This document shows positions 17,462 to 25,860 of a stretch of 64,000 bases of DNA, in pieces; the stretch's first letter is position 1; each line of letters opens with the position of its first letter. The stretch is from Candidatus Magnetominusculus xianensis (lineage in GTDB: Bacteria; Nitrospirota; Thermodesulfovibrionia; Thermodesulfovibrionales; Magnetobacteriaceae). The notes beneath the pieces are model-generated. The model was not told the DNA's origin. It worked only from the letters and a program-made list of their open reading frames with translations, and made no database searches. The stretch is from contig LNQR01000058.1 of assembly GCA_001541255.1 (NCBI GenBank), positions 1 to 64,000 of the forward strand, in the 5' to 3' direction. Made by a program: the position numbers and the translations under genes.

Positions 17462-20400
17462 TTATGACTCAGGGACTATTCCAAAAGAGATTGCCAATTT
17501 TAGTGTCTCCTCTTTAGCTCCGTCAAAGTCAAGGTCTTCTATGTACTTCTTTATAGCCTCTTCTTGCTCTGCGCTGATAACCCCATGCAATTCAATCAGG
17601 ATTAGTTCAGCCTCATCCGGTTCGTCTGCCTCACAAGATTCTACCAATCTTAGAATAAGCCCCTTTAATGCCGAACTATCTAATTCTCTCTTATGATTAA
17701 TTATAGGCTCCTGCACATGGATTTTGTTTATAGAGTCCACGACTGTCCTTAATAGTTCTTTGAGCTGGCCCAACTGTGTCCGGGCATTATCAAGTTTTCC
17801 ATCCTTTAGTGAATGAGACAGCTCTCTGGCAACTTTAAACACATAGACAATAGATAAATTCCCTGACACCCCATCTAAAGAATGTGCTATCCTGTGCGCC
17901 CCATCGATGTCATTATCTTCAATTAAAAATAATATTTTATCCGCCGCATCGCCGTATTTGCGTGAAAACCCCATTAAGGCTTTCTTATACGCCTCGGCGT
18001 CTTTCCAAACAGTAATACCCTTACTGACGTCTATGCCGTCAATTGACGCTAATTCACATAGTGAGGCTGCCTCATTCTCAACGAGCAGATTAGTGGTCAC
18101 CTCGCCAATATCATCTCCAACTGTAAGCTCAATCGTTGACAAGAGATTCTCTATTTCGATAGGTTTTTCTACCACAGCATCTACTCCTTTCCTTATATAC
18201 GACGCCTTTTCCTCCCTCATAACACTTGCCGTCAAGGCGATAATCGTAATACGGCCGCCAATGGAGGATTCGAGTTTACGGATTTGACGTGTAGCCTCCA
18301 ACCCGTCCATCACAGGCATTTGAACATCCATGAGAATAACATCAACCCTGTCCGACTTGAAACGTTCCACTGCCTCCAGCCCATTGCGGGCTATAATAAC
18401 TGTGTGCCCATATTGTTGGAGACGAATATTTAACAAAAGAATATTTTCCTCTATATCCTCTACGACCAATATTCGGAATTTGCGCCTTGGCCTTGCTAAC
18501 AGGATATGTCTGTGTTGATCATAAAATTCCTCAGTGGAAAGGACATATTCTTTATCGGTTTTCTTCATAACAACAGTAAAGTAAAAAGTGCTTCCGACCC
18601 CAAGCTCACTTTCAACCCACATGGCGCCGCCCATAAGATTAACAAACTCCTTATTTATGGTCAGACCAAGCCCTGTTCCCCCGTACTCCCTGGTTGTGGA
18701 ACTGTCTGCCTGAGTGAACCTTTTAAATATAGTTTCTTTTCTGTCAGGCGCAATCCCTATTCCGGTATCTTTTACTGAAAAAAGAAGATTCACCGTATCC
18801 TTTTGGTTTTGTCCGTCTAAAACATTTAGAGCAACATTAATCTCTCCCTTAAGTGTAAACTTCAGGGCATTGCCTATCAAATTGATCAATACCTGTCGAA
18901 GCCGGGTTGGATCTCCTTTTAACACGCTGGGTACCTCTGGCGATATATCGTATTTAATAAGTATTCCCTTTTTTGGGGCAGTTATAAGAAACATGTCAAT
19001 AGCGGATGCAACCACAGCCTTGATTGAGAAATCCATGTTTTCAAGCTCAAATTTACCGGATTCAATCTTCATAATATCAAGTATTCCATTAATTGTAGAT
19101 AGCAAGAAGTTAGCGGAACTCTTTACTATTAAAAGATATTCCTTTTGCTTTTCGTCTAATATTCTCTCCAGAACTATATCTGTCAACCCTATTATGGCAT
19201 TCATTGGGGTCCTGATTTCGTGACTCATGTTAGAAAGAAAGTCACTCTTAGACCTGTTTGCTCTTTCAGCCTCTTCCTTGGCTATCACAACCTCTTCCAT
19301 TGCCCGAGCAGCCACTTCTTTTGCAACAACAGCTTCTGCCTTCGCCCTATCAGCAACTTCTTTGGCTATCTCAGCCTCTTTCTTTACCCTATCGGCCTCT
19401 TCTTTAGCTATCTCAGCCACTTTCTTTACCCTATCAGCCTCTTCTTTAGCTGTCTCAGCCACTTTCTTTACCCTATCAGCCTCTTCTTTAGCTGTCTCAG
19501 CCACTTTCTTTACCCTGTCGGCCTCTTCTTTAGCTGTCTCAGCCTCTTTCTTTGCCTGAACACGCATTTTCTCAACCTGTTGATTTTTAACTGCGATGGC
19601 AATGCTGTACGACACGGTGGCAATGGAGTCAATTGTGAATTTGGTTAAAATATTTTTTGAAAATATGGCCAAAACACCCGTAACTCTACCTTCTGATAAT
19701 AATGGATATCCCGCAAAAGCTATTATGCCATCCCGTTTAACCCAATCAATACCGTTAATTAGGGGATCTGTTTGTGCCGAGTTGGTAATACGTGGCAAGG
19801 ATTCCCTTGCAATAATGCCCATTGTGTCTTTACAAACAGTGATTCGTGACTGGTCTCCGCCAACATGTGTGTAAAGTCCAGCACTAGCCAGTAGTTCAAG
19901 TATATGTCCAGTTTCGTCTACAACCCAAATACGCGCCACAGATACACCCAAATGGCTGACTATAGCCTCAGCGCTATTTTGAAGCAATCCAATTAATGAT
20001 GATGCACTGGAGGCTAAAATAATCCCAATCTCTGCCATAAATTTTGATAGTTTTAACTGCTCTTGTGTCTCTTGATAAAAGTATGCGTTCTTTAGGACTA
20101 GCCCTATTATTTTTCCAATCATGTCCATTGTTTGAAACAATGGATCCAAAGATATAGTGTTTGCATCGATTGTGATGTTTACAATCAATAAAGTGCCAAT
20201 CCTTGAAGGGCCTGTGAACAGAGGCATTGAAAGAATGTTGAAAATATCGGGAGAAATGCCAACCTCGCTAAATAACTCCTTCTTATCCGGTATGTCCCAC
20301 ATTTTAATGCTGGAGCTGCCTACCGATACATAAATCATTTTTTCTAATAGATCATCGGTTAGAAATTCATGGCTGCCTTGCGGCGTTAGGGTCAGTTTCG

Positions 20401-20581
20401 AGATAATACCATTCTCATCATGCAGGACGATGGCACAAAATTCAGAGTTCGTAAAGTTACGGATATCTTCACATAGCGCTTCCTCTGCGACTGATGTATC
20501 TAATGCCTGCGCCGGAAATTTCTGTAAAAAGTCCATGATAAAAAACTCACTTCCTCTCCTGCCACCAAAAGGCTGTATCAT
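17462..20581 (-). CDS. Large hybrid histidine kinase (GAF-GAF-coiled coil-HK-REC-Hpt)
   Basis: This 1,039-residue soluble sensor appears to have two GAF-like domains (about residues 25-165 and 190-335). A long charged coiled coil of repeated KKVAETAKEEADRV units follows (about 340-440). The HisKA domain has SHEIRTPMNAIIG, and the HATPase has DTGIGI and GGTGLGL. A receiver contains VILMDVQMPVMDGLEAT, and a C-terminal Hpt domain has phospho-His in RIAHSLDGVSGNLS. It is thus a complete internal phosphorelay without transmembrane segments, so the signal is probably cytoplasmic. The ATG at 20581 has GAGGAG upstream; another ATG (MDFLQKF) lies 16 codons in. It heads the signalling operon. Confidence 0.93.
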   Translation of the reverse strand: MIQPFGGRRGSEFFIMDFLQKFPAQALDTSVAEEALCEDIRNFTNSEFCAIVLHDENGIISKLTLTPQGSHEFLTDDLLEKMIYVSVGSSSIKMWDIPDKKELFSEVGISPDIFNILSMPLFTGPSRIGTLLIVNITIDANTISLDPLFQTMDMIGKIIGLVLKNAYFYQETQEQLKLSKFMAEIGIILASSASSLIGLLQNSAEAIVSHLGVSVARIWVVDETGHILELLASAGLYTHVGGDQSRITVCKDTMGIIARESLPRITNSAQTDPLINGIDWVKRDGIIAFAGYPLLSEGRVTGVLAIFSKNILTKFTIDSIATVSYSIAIAVKNQQVEKMRVQAKKEAETAKEEADRVKKVAETAKEEADRVKKVAETAKEEADRVKKVAEIAKEEADRVKKEAEIAKEVADRAKAEAVVAKEVAARAMEEVVIAKEEAERANRSKSDFLSNMSHEIRTPMNAIIGLTDIVLERILDEKQKEYLLIVKSSANFLLSTINGILDIMKIESGKFELENMDFSIKAVVASAIDMFLITAPKKGILIKYDISPEVPSVLKGDPTRLRQVLINLIGNALKFTLKGEINVALNVLDGQNQKDTVNLLFSVKDTGIGIAPDRKETIFKRFTQADSSTTREYGGTGLGLTINKEFVNLMGGAMWVESELGVGSTFYFTVVMKKTDKEYVLSTEEFYDQHRHILLARPRRKFRILVVEDIEENILLLNIRLQQYGHTVIIARNGLEAVERFKSDRVDVILMDVQMPVMDGLEATRQIRKLESSIGGRITIIALTASVMREEKASYIRKGVDAVVEKPIEIENLLSTIELTVGDDIGEVTTNLLVENEAASLCELASIDGIDVSKGITVWKDAEAYKKALMGFSRKYGDAADKILFLIEDNDIDGAHRIAHSLDGVSGNLSIVYVFKVARELSHSLKDGKLDNARTQLGQLKELLRTVVDSINKIHVQEPIINHKRELDSSALKGLILRLVESCEADEPDEAELILIELHGVISAEQEEAIKKYIEDLDFDGAKEETLKLAISFGIVPES
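19370..19556. repeat. 42-bp tandem repeats encoding coiled coil
   Basis: About four and a half consecutive 42-bp units, each encoding 14 residues of the KKVAETAKEEADRV type, lie inside the large hybrid kinase gene. Units differ by only one to a few bases. The two most central copies are identical over almost their full length. Fourteen residues is two heptads, so copy-number change would keep frame and coiled-coil register. Confidence 0.85.
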
Positions 20582-20916
20582 TGTCTTCAGACTCCTCTAT
20601 TATTCTTTAGACACACTAATCCTGACGGCTAAACTTTTCACAGGTAACCAAGTAAATGCCCCTTCGTCACACCTCACCTCTTAAATATGGTAGCATTTAA
20701 ATTTCATCTTTGTAAATTATAAAGTTTTTTCTAAATATATTTTATAAGGCAAGCCGTTTTACTGATATTGATAAACCATGCCGTGACGCTTAATAAAACG
20801 TCATAGGACATTTCTATTTTGGCTTGACACAAAATAATTAATGATTTGACAAAATCCGCTGCTCTGACATAAAATTATGCGGCACTTGTGCGGCAAACAT
20901 TAGGAGGGATGAGATT
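20582..20916. other. Divergent intergenic region
   Basis: This A+T-rich gap separates the minus-strand hybrid kinase from the plus-strand TM2 gene. It has no convincing gene. A plus-strand promoter is listed separately, and minus-strand signals for the kinase operon were not clear. Confidence 0.5.
20846..20875 (+). promoter_or_regulatory. Sigma-70-type promoter for the TM2 gene
   Basis: TTGACA at 20846-20851 and TAAAAT at 20870-20875 are separated by 18 bases. They lie 41 bp before the TM2 start codon, which also has an AGGAGGG ribosome site. Confidence 0.65.
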
Positions 20917-21240
20917 ATGTACTGCAGAAATTGTGGAAACCATGTTTCGGACAGTGCGCACTTTTGTGAAAAGTGCGGGACACAGCTCTCAGGTGAACCG
21001 CAAGTTACCGGCTCATCCGGCTACGCAAAGGAGAAAATAACTGCCGGACTCTTAGGGATATTCCTGGGCTGGTTAGGCGTACACCGTTTTTATCTTGGCT
21101 ATACGGGCATTGGGGTGCTTCAGATATTTGCAACCCTAATAACTGCCGGTGTGGGCGGTCTATGGGGCATAGTTGAAGGGATTTTAATACTAACCGGCAA
21201 TATCAATAAAGACGCTGAGGGAAGGCCGCTAGTTGGATAA
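20917..21240 (+). CDS. Zinc-ribbon and TM2-domain membrane protein
   Basis: This is a 107-residue protein. Its N-terminal zinc ribbon has cysteines in YCRNCGNH and FCEKCGTQ. A TM2 domain follows from about residue 45, with two hydrophobic segments flanking the family motif around GWLGVHRFYLGY. TM2 proteins are widespread small membrane proteins of unclear function. A strong ribosome site and promoter precede it. It lies 16 bp before fabG, so it could share that transcript, though it may simply be a neighbour. Confidence 0.85.
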   Translation: MYCRNCGNHVSDSAHFCEKCGTQLSGEPQVTGSSGYAKEKITAGLLGIFLGWLGVHRFYLGYTGIGVLQIFATLITAGVGGLWGIVEGILILTGNINKDAEGRPLVG

Positions 21241-21256
21241 GACCATTGGATAAGAG

Positions 21257-22012
21257 ATGAACATAGACTTAACCGGTAAGACTGCCCTTATCACAGGCGG
21301 TGCGCGTGGGATAGGACGGCAGATTTGCCTGAAATTAGCTGAGGCCGGGGCTGCTGTGATTATTAATTACTCCAAATCCGCAGACGCAGCCGTGTCCTTA
21401 CAGTCTGAAATCGCTCAGTCCTCAGCTCAACCAGCAGATACATTTAAGGCCGATGTCTCAAAAGAAGACGAGGTCACGGCCATGTTCAGCTATATCAGAA
21501 AGACACACAGGAAACTCGACATACTGGTAAACAATGCCGGGGTAATCAAAGATAATCTGTTAATAGCAATGGAGTACTCCGACTGGGACAAGGTGCTTGA
21601 TATAAATCTGCGCGGAACATTTTTGTGTTCAAAATATGCCGCAGAGCAGATGATGGCAAACCACAGCGGGCGAATCATAAATATTGCAAGCATCGTGGCA
21701 ATTAAGTGTACGCGCGGGCAGGCCAACTACGCGGCGTCAAAGGGCGGTGTGGTCTCATTTACAAAGGCCTGTGCCGTTGAGCTTGCCCCCAAGGGGATTT
21801 TGGTCAATGCCATATTGCCGGGTATGATACTAACAGACATGAGCGCAAGGGCAAGGAAGAGGGGGGGAGATGCGCTGCTCTCAGCGATTCCCCTTGGGCG
21901 CTATGGCACCCCGGATGATGTGGCAGGTCTTGCCGTATTTCTTGCCTCAGACCTTTCAGGCTACATAACCGGGCAGGCAATCCCCGTTGACGGCGGAATG
22001 ACGGTATCATAG
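21257..22012 (+). CDS. fabG: 3-oxoacyl-ACP reductase-like short-chain dehydrogenase
   Basis: This 251-residue short-chain dehydrogenase has the NAD(P)-binding motif TGGARGIGRQ near residue 11, NNAG near residue 92, and the catalytic Ser-Tyr-Lys set (NIASIV and ANYAASKGG near residues 140-160). The C-terminus ITGQAIPVDGGM is typical. FabG reduces 3-ketoacyl-ACP with NADPH. Its neighbours acpS, a FabZ-like dehydratase and a ketosynthase support an acyl-chain role over general SDR activity. The stop shares a base with the GTG start of acpS. Confidence 0.88.
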   Translation: MNIDLTGKTALITGGARGIGRQICLKLAEAGAAVIINYSKSADAAVSLQSEIAQSSAQPADTFKADVSKEDEVTAMFSYIRKTHRKLDILVNNAGVIKDNLLIAMEYSDWDKVLDINLRGTFLCSKYAAEQMMANHSGRIINIASIVAIKCTRGQANYAASKGGVVSFTKACAVELAPKGILVNAILPGMILTDMSARARKRGGDALLSAIPLGRYGTPDDVAGLAVFLASDLSGYITGQAIPVDGGMTVS

Positions 22013-22389
22013 TGCGCCTTTATCATGGGATTGACATAGTAAATGTGGACAGGCTGCGGGAAACGATGGACAGGAGCGCGGCCTTCGTTGAGGATATATT
22101 CACACAGGAGGAGCAGAGGTACTGCCTGAGCCACAGGGACCCTTATGTACACTTTGCCGGGCGGTTTGCCGCAAAGGAGGCGTTTTTAAAGGCTATAGGT
22201 TCAGGGTTTACAGCCATTGGCATTTTTCGCAGGATAGAAATATCTGTCATGCCCTCAGGGCGCCCTGCACTGAGGCTCAACGGCTGGCTGGACAACCTGA
22301 TGAGAAGGCTGAATGCATCAGGGGCGTCCGTCACTATCTCTCATACGCCGGAGTACGCCGTGTCGTCTGTAATATTACTAGGGGGATAA
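22012..22389 (+). CDS. acpS: Holo-ACP synthase
   Basis: AcpS transfers phosphopantetheine from CoA to acyl carrier proteins. This 125-residue protein has the N-terminal HGIDIVNVDRL motif with the Mg-binding Asp, and the FAGRFAAKEAFLKAIG motif near residue 45. The start is a GTG overlapping the fabG stop by one base, as expected for a coupled operon. No ACP gene is present in the window, so the substrate carrier must be encoded elsewhere. Confidence 0.9.
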   Translation: MRLYHGIDIVNVDRLRETMDRSAAFVEDIFTQEEQRYCLSHRDPYVHFAGRFAAKEAFLKAIGSGFTAIGIFRRIEISVMPSGRPALRLNGWLDNLMRRLNASGASVTISHTPEYAVSSVILLGG

Positions 22390-22394
22390 CGAAT

Positions 22395-22844
22395 TTGAGA
22401 TATTTATTAGTAGACAGGATATTGGAGTGGAAGGCTAATGAAACTGCCAGGGGAATAAAGAATGTGGCGATGACAGAGGATTTTCTGGAATTTCATTTCC
22501 CGGGGAATCCGGTGATGCCGGGGGTGCTGATGGTAGAGGCACTGTCGCAGCTTGCGGGGTGGCTTACGGCGGCGTCATCAGATTTTAAGGGATGGTTTTT
22601 GCCGGAGACTGTGGACAAGTGCAAGTTTTATGGATTCGCCCTGCCCGGCGATCAGGTAGAACTTACTGTTGAGGCTGTCACCGTTGAACAGGACAGGGCA
22701 TCTTTTAAGGCAATCGGCACTGTCATGGGCAAGAAAAAGGCAGTGGCTGAGTTCAGCGGCGCAATTGTCCCGCTTGCTGAAATTGCAGACGTTGACAAGG
22801 AACGCAGGTTTTTTAAAATACTAACAAGAGAGCTGAGTCTTTAA
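22395..22844 (+). CDS. FabZ-like 3-hydroxyacyl-ACP dehydratase
   Basis: This 149-residue hot-dog-fold protein has the FabZ active-site pattern HFPGNPVMPGVLMVEALSQ near residue 35, with the catalytic His and Glu both present. It starts with a TTG 5 bp after acpS. Sequence drift outside the active-site motif suggests a specialised paralogue rather than the housekeeping FabZ. It should dehydrate 3-hydroxyacyl-ACP in step with the linked FabG and ketosynthase. Confidence 0.85.
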   Translation: MRYLLVDRILEWKANETARGIKNVAMTEDFLEFHFPGNPVMPGVLMVEALSQLAGWLTAASSDFKGWFLPETVDKCKFYGFALPGDQVELTVEAVTVEQDRASFKAIGTVMGKKKAVAEFSGAIVPLAEIADVDKERRFFKILTRELSL

Positions 22845-22847
22845 ATA

Positions 22848-24146
22848 ATGGAAAAAAGAGAAGTAGTAATAACCGGCATGGGGCTTGTAACCTCACTTGG
22901 GTTTGGAATTGAGGAAAATTGGGGGAATATCCGTGCCCTCAAAACCGGAGTAGCTCACTATCCACAGGAAGGCTGCCCGAGGGCAATGCAATATTATGGC
23001 AAGGTTGAGGCATTCGCGTATCCATTTGATATACCGAATAAGCTGACAAGCCAGATGAAATTTCTAAACAGAGGCTCAACGCTTGGATTTGCCGCCGCGC
23101 TTGACGCCATAAAAAACAGCAGAATTGGGTTTCCAGATATGAACGGCATCCCCCCTGGACGCAGGGCGCTGTTTATAGCAACAGGGGATTTTACTAAAAT
23201 TGGATATGATTTCTTTTATCACGCTACGAAGGAGGCCACTAACGGCCGCTGGAGAGATATTGATTCAGCGAAACTCAACTCATTGACCCTAAAAAAGGTA
23301 AATCCATTTTTTCTGCTTGAGTCTATATCAAATAATCTGTTTAGCGCGTTGTCGGCGTTAATTGATTTTAAAGGGCCAAATACCACGCTTACCAGTCTGT
23401 CGCCCTGCGGGGGGCAGTCGCTGGAGCTTGCCGCAAGGGCCATACGTCAGGGCAAGGCAGATATAGCCGTAAGCGCAGGGTGTGGAAACTGGATTACCGA
23501 AATCCCCATGTATGAGCTGGAGGGGCTTGGCCTGCTATCAGGCTGTGCCGCCGGTGTGGAGTCATACAGGCCGTTTGATAAAAAGAGAGACGGCTTTATC
23601 CCTGGTGAGGGAGGGGCTGCCATTGTGCTTGAGGAAAGACAAAGTGCGCTAAGGCGCGGCGCTGTCATATATGGTACAATCATGGGATTTGGAAATGCCA
23701 TAGAACACGCCGAAGGCCCGGCAGTCAGCGTACCGGAGCGCGTAACCCTGCTGTGTATAAACGAGGCGCTCACTAACTCCGGCGTAAAGATAGAAGACCT
23801 CGCCTTTATATCCCCGCACGGAAGCGGCACAAAGAAAGGCGACCGCTCAGAACTCAATTCAATCGCTGCCGCAGCAGGAGCCTTCCCCGCAGCGCTATGC
23901 GCCCTTAAGCCATATACCGGGCACATGGCCGCAGCTAGCGACATTGCTGAGATAATATTTTCGGTACTCGGCGTCAGGGACTCCATCGTGCCAGCCACGC
24001 TTAACTTTAATGAAAGCGAAATGGAAAAGGAATACCCGCACCTGAAATTCTCAAACACCCATCAGCCGTGCCACAGCGATAAGTTCTTATCAATAAGCTA
24101 CGGCATAGGCGGGCAGTCCTCGGCTGTAGTCATAAGGTGCAGTTAA
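22848..24146 (+). CDS. Beta-ketoacyl-ACP synthase (FabF/KAS II-like)
   Basis: This 432-residue thiolase-fold condensing enzyme has the N-terminal EVVITGMGLVTSLG. The catalytic Cys is in LTSLSPCGGQSLELA near residue 190, with active-site His residues in PHGSGTKKGDRSE and KPYTGHMAAASD. The Cys-His-His triad is therefore complete, but surrounding residues differ from ordinary FabF (for example PHGSG in place of the common AHGTST). This suggests a specialised elongation enzyme. It follows the dehydratase by 3 bp and overlaps the next gene by 10 bp. Confidence 0.87.
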   Translation: MEKREVVITGMGLVTSLGFGIEENWGNIRALKTGVAHYPQEGCPRAMQYYGKVEAFAYPFDIPNKLTSQMKFLNRGSTLGFAAALDAIKNSRIGFPDMNGIPPGRRALFIATGDFTKIGYDFFYHATKEATNGRWRDIDSAKLNSLTLKKVNPFFLLESISNNLFSALSALIDFKGPNTTLTSLSPCGGQSLELAARAIRQGKADIAVSAGCGNWITEIPMYELEGLGLLSGCAAGVESYRPFDKKRDGFIPGEGGAAIVLEERQSALRRGAVIYGTIMGFGNAIEHAEGPAVSVPERVTLLCINEALTNSGVKIEDLAFISPHGSGTKKGDRSELNSIAAAAGAFPAALCALKPYTGHMAAASDIAEIIFSVLGVRDSIVPATLNFNESEMEKEYPHLKFSNTHQPCHSDKFLSISYGIGGQSSAVVIRCS

Positions 24147-24862
24147 CAGACGCAATAATCCTGGCCGGTGGGCTTGGCACCCGGTTAAGGCCGGTCGTTG
24201 ACGCCCTGCCAAAGGTCATGGCCCCGGTCAACGGCAGACCGTTTCTTGATATACTGCTTGGACACTTAAGCCGGTATGATTTCATAAAGAGGGTGGTTAT
24301 TGCCGTTGGATTTATGGCCGACAAGATAATCGGGCACTACAGGGGCACTGACAGGTATAGTTTTGAAATCCTGTTTTCAGTCGAAGAGCAGTTGCTTGGC
24401 ACCGGCGGGGCGCTCAAACAGGCCGTTCAATATACAAAGACCCCAGAAGTAATTGCCCTAAACGGTGATACGTTTGCCGGGGTTGATATTAAGGATTTAG
24501 TCTCAGCTCATTTACAACGCAGTGCCTCTTTGACCATTGCCCTTAAGGAGATGAAAGACTGCAGCAGATACGGCACGGTTGCCCTTGACGCCGTTGGCAG
24601 GGTTGTGTCGTTTCACGAAAAAACGTCTGTAGACGGCCTAATCAATGCGGGCATATATGTGTTTAACAGGGCGTTGTTCAATAACCGCCCTGAGGGTGTA
24701 GTCATGTCGCTTGAGAGGGAGTTCCTGCCGTCGCTTTTGCCCAGTGACACCAGTGACAGTAATATTTTTGGATACCGCTTTAACGGCAGGTTTATTGACA
24801 TAGGTGTACCGGAGACGTATAATATCGCAGGTGATTATCTTTTGGATGTACAGCGGCAATGA
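24137..24862 (+). CDS. Sugar-phosphate nucleotidyltransferase, HddC-like
   Basis: This 241-residue nucleotidyltransferase has the signature LAGGLGTRLRPVVDALPK at the N-terminus and the metal-binding NGDTF near residue 112. It resembles D-glycero-D-manno-heptose 1-phosphate guanylyltransferase (HddC/WcbM) and related short NTP transferases. Linkage to an HddA-like kinase supports the heptose reading, but the sugar and base specificity are inferred. The start is a GTG inside the ketosynthase 3' end (10-bp overlap), tying sugar activation to the acyl genes in one transcript. Confidence 0.75.
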   Translation: MQLTDAIILAGGLGTRLRPVVDALPKVMAPVNGRPFLDILLGHLSRYDFIKRVVIAVGFMADKIIGHYRGTDRYSFEILFSVEEQLLGTGGALKQAVQYTKTPEVIALNGDTFAGVDIKDLVSAHLQRSASLTIALKEMKDCSRYGTVALDAVGRVVSFHEKTSVDGLINAGIYVFNRALFNNRPEGVVMSLEREFLPSLLPSDTSDSNIFGYRFNGRFIDIGVPETYNIAGDYLLDVQRQ

Positions 24863-25860
24863 TAATATCAAGAACCCCACATAGGATTTCGTTTTTCGGC
24901 GGCGGTACCGACTACCCGGACTACTACCTGAGATACTGCGGCAAGGTGCTTGGAACCTGTGTGGATAAGTACTGTTACCTGAGCGTCAGGCGGCTGCCGC
25001 CGTTTTTTGACCATAAACACAGAATCGTCTACTCGAAAATAGAAAATGTCAGCGACATAAACACCATCATGCACCCCTCCGTGCGGGAGACACTGAAGTA
25101 TTTCAAGGTTGACTACGGTGTATCAATCCACCACGACGGTGACATCCCGGCAAGAAGCGGGATGGGCTCAAGCTCTGCCTTCACAGTCGGCCTGATTCAC
25201 AGCCTCTATGCCCTGCAGGGGCGTATTGCCTCTAAAGATGATTTGACGCGCGAATCCATTTATATCGAACAGGAGCTGATCAGAGAAAACGTCGGCTCAC
25301 AGGACCAGACATTTGCCGCACACGGCGGCCTCAACGTTATTAACTTTCTGGCAAACGGCAAGATCATCGTAGAGCCTATAATTATTAAGCCCGAGAGACT
25401 CGTAGAATTTGAACGGAGCCTCGTATTGATTTACACCGGTATATCAAGAATCGCCTCTGAAGTGGCAGGAGATAAGATTAAAAATATCCCGAAAAATGAA
25501 AAGAACCTTACACAGATGAAAGACATGGTAGACGAGGCCTATGATATACTGGTAAACAGCAGCAGGGACCTAAGGGAGTTTGGACAGCTTATGAATCAAT
25601 CATGGCTCCTTAAAAAAACCTTGTCAAACAGGGTATCAAATTCAGAAATCGACTCTATCTATGAGCGCGCCATGAAAAGCGGGGCAATCGGCGGGAAGCT
25701 GTTAGGGGCAGGCGGGGGCGGCTTTATGGTATTCTTTGTAGAGCAGGAAAGACAAAACAGTTTTAAACAGGAACTCAACGATTACCTGCACGTGCCTTTC
25801 AGTTTTGATTTCGACGGCTCGAAAATCATAGTCTATCAACCTCAAAGGAGACCACAATGA
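24859..25860 (+). CDS. GHMP-family sugar kinase, HddA-like
   Basis: This 333-residue GHMP kinase has the N-terminal SRTPHRISFFGGGTDYP, the ATP loop IPARSGMGSSSAFTVG near residue 95, and the C-terminal motif GGKLLGAGGGGFMVF. It resembles D-glycero-D-manno-heptose 7-phosphate kinase (HddA), the step before HddC in GDP-heptose synthesis. It overlaps the preceding gene and the next by 4 bp each. The isomerase and phosphatase of the pathway (GmhA, GmhB) are not in the window, so the assignment remains provisional. Confidence 0.8.
   Translation: MIISRTPHRISFFGGGTDYPDYYLRYCGKVLGTCVDKYCYLSVRRLPPFFDHKHRIVYSKIENVSDINTIMHPSVRETLKYFKVDYGVSIHHDGDIPARSGMGSSSAFTVGLIHSLYALQGRIASKDDLTRESIYIEQELIRENVGSQDQTFAAHGGLNVINFLANGKIIVEPIIIKPERLVEFERSLVLIYTGISRIASEVAGDKIKNIPKNEKNLTQMKDMVDEAYDILVNSSRDLREFGQLMNQSWLLKKTLSNRVSNSEIDSIYERAMKSGAIGGKLLGAGGGGFMVFFVEQERQNSFKQELNDYLHVPFSFDFDGSKIIVYQPQRRPQ

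Noticed and set aside
19370..19556. Repeat array considered as a CRISPR
   Set aside because: Units are directly adjacent without spacers and are in frame within a coding sequence for coiled coil.
23447..24058. Long minus-strand open frame opposite the ketosynthase
   Set aside because: Low-complexity Ser/Ala/Pro composition and antisense to a clear gene.
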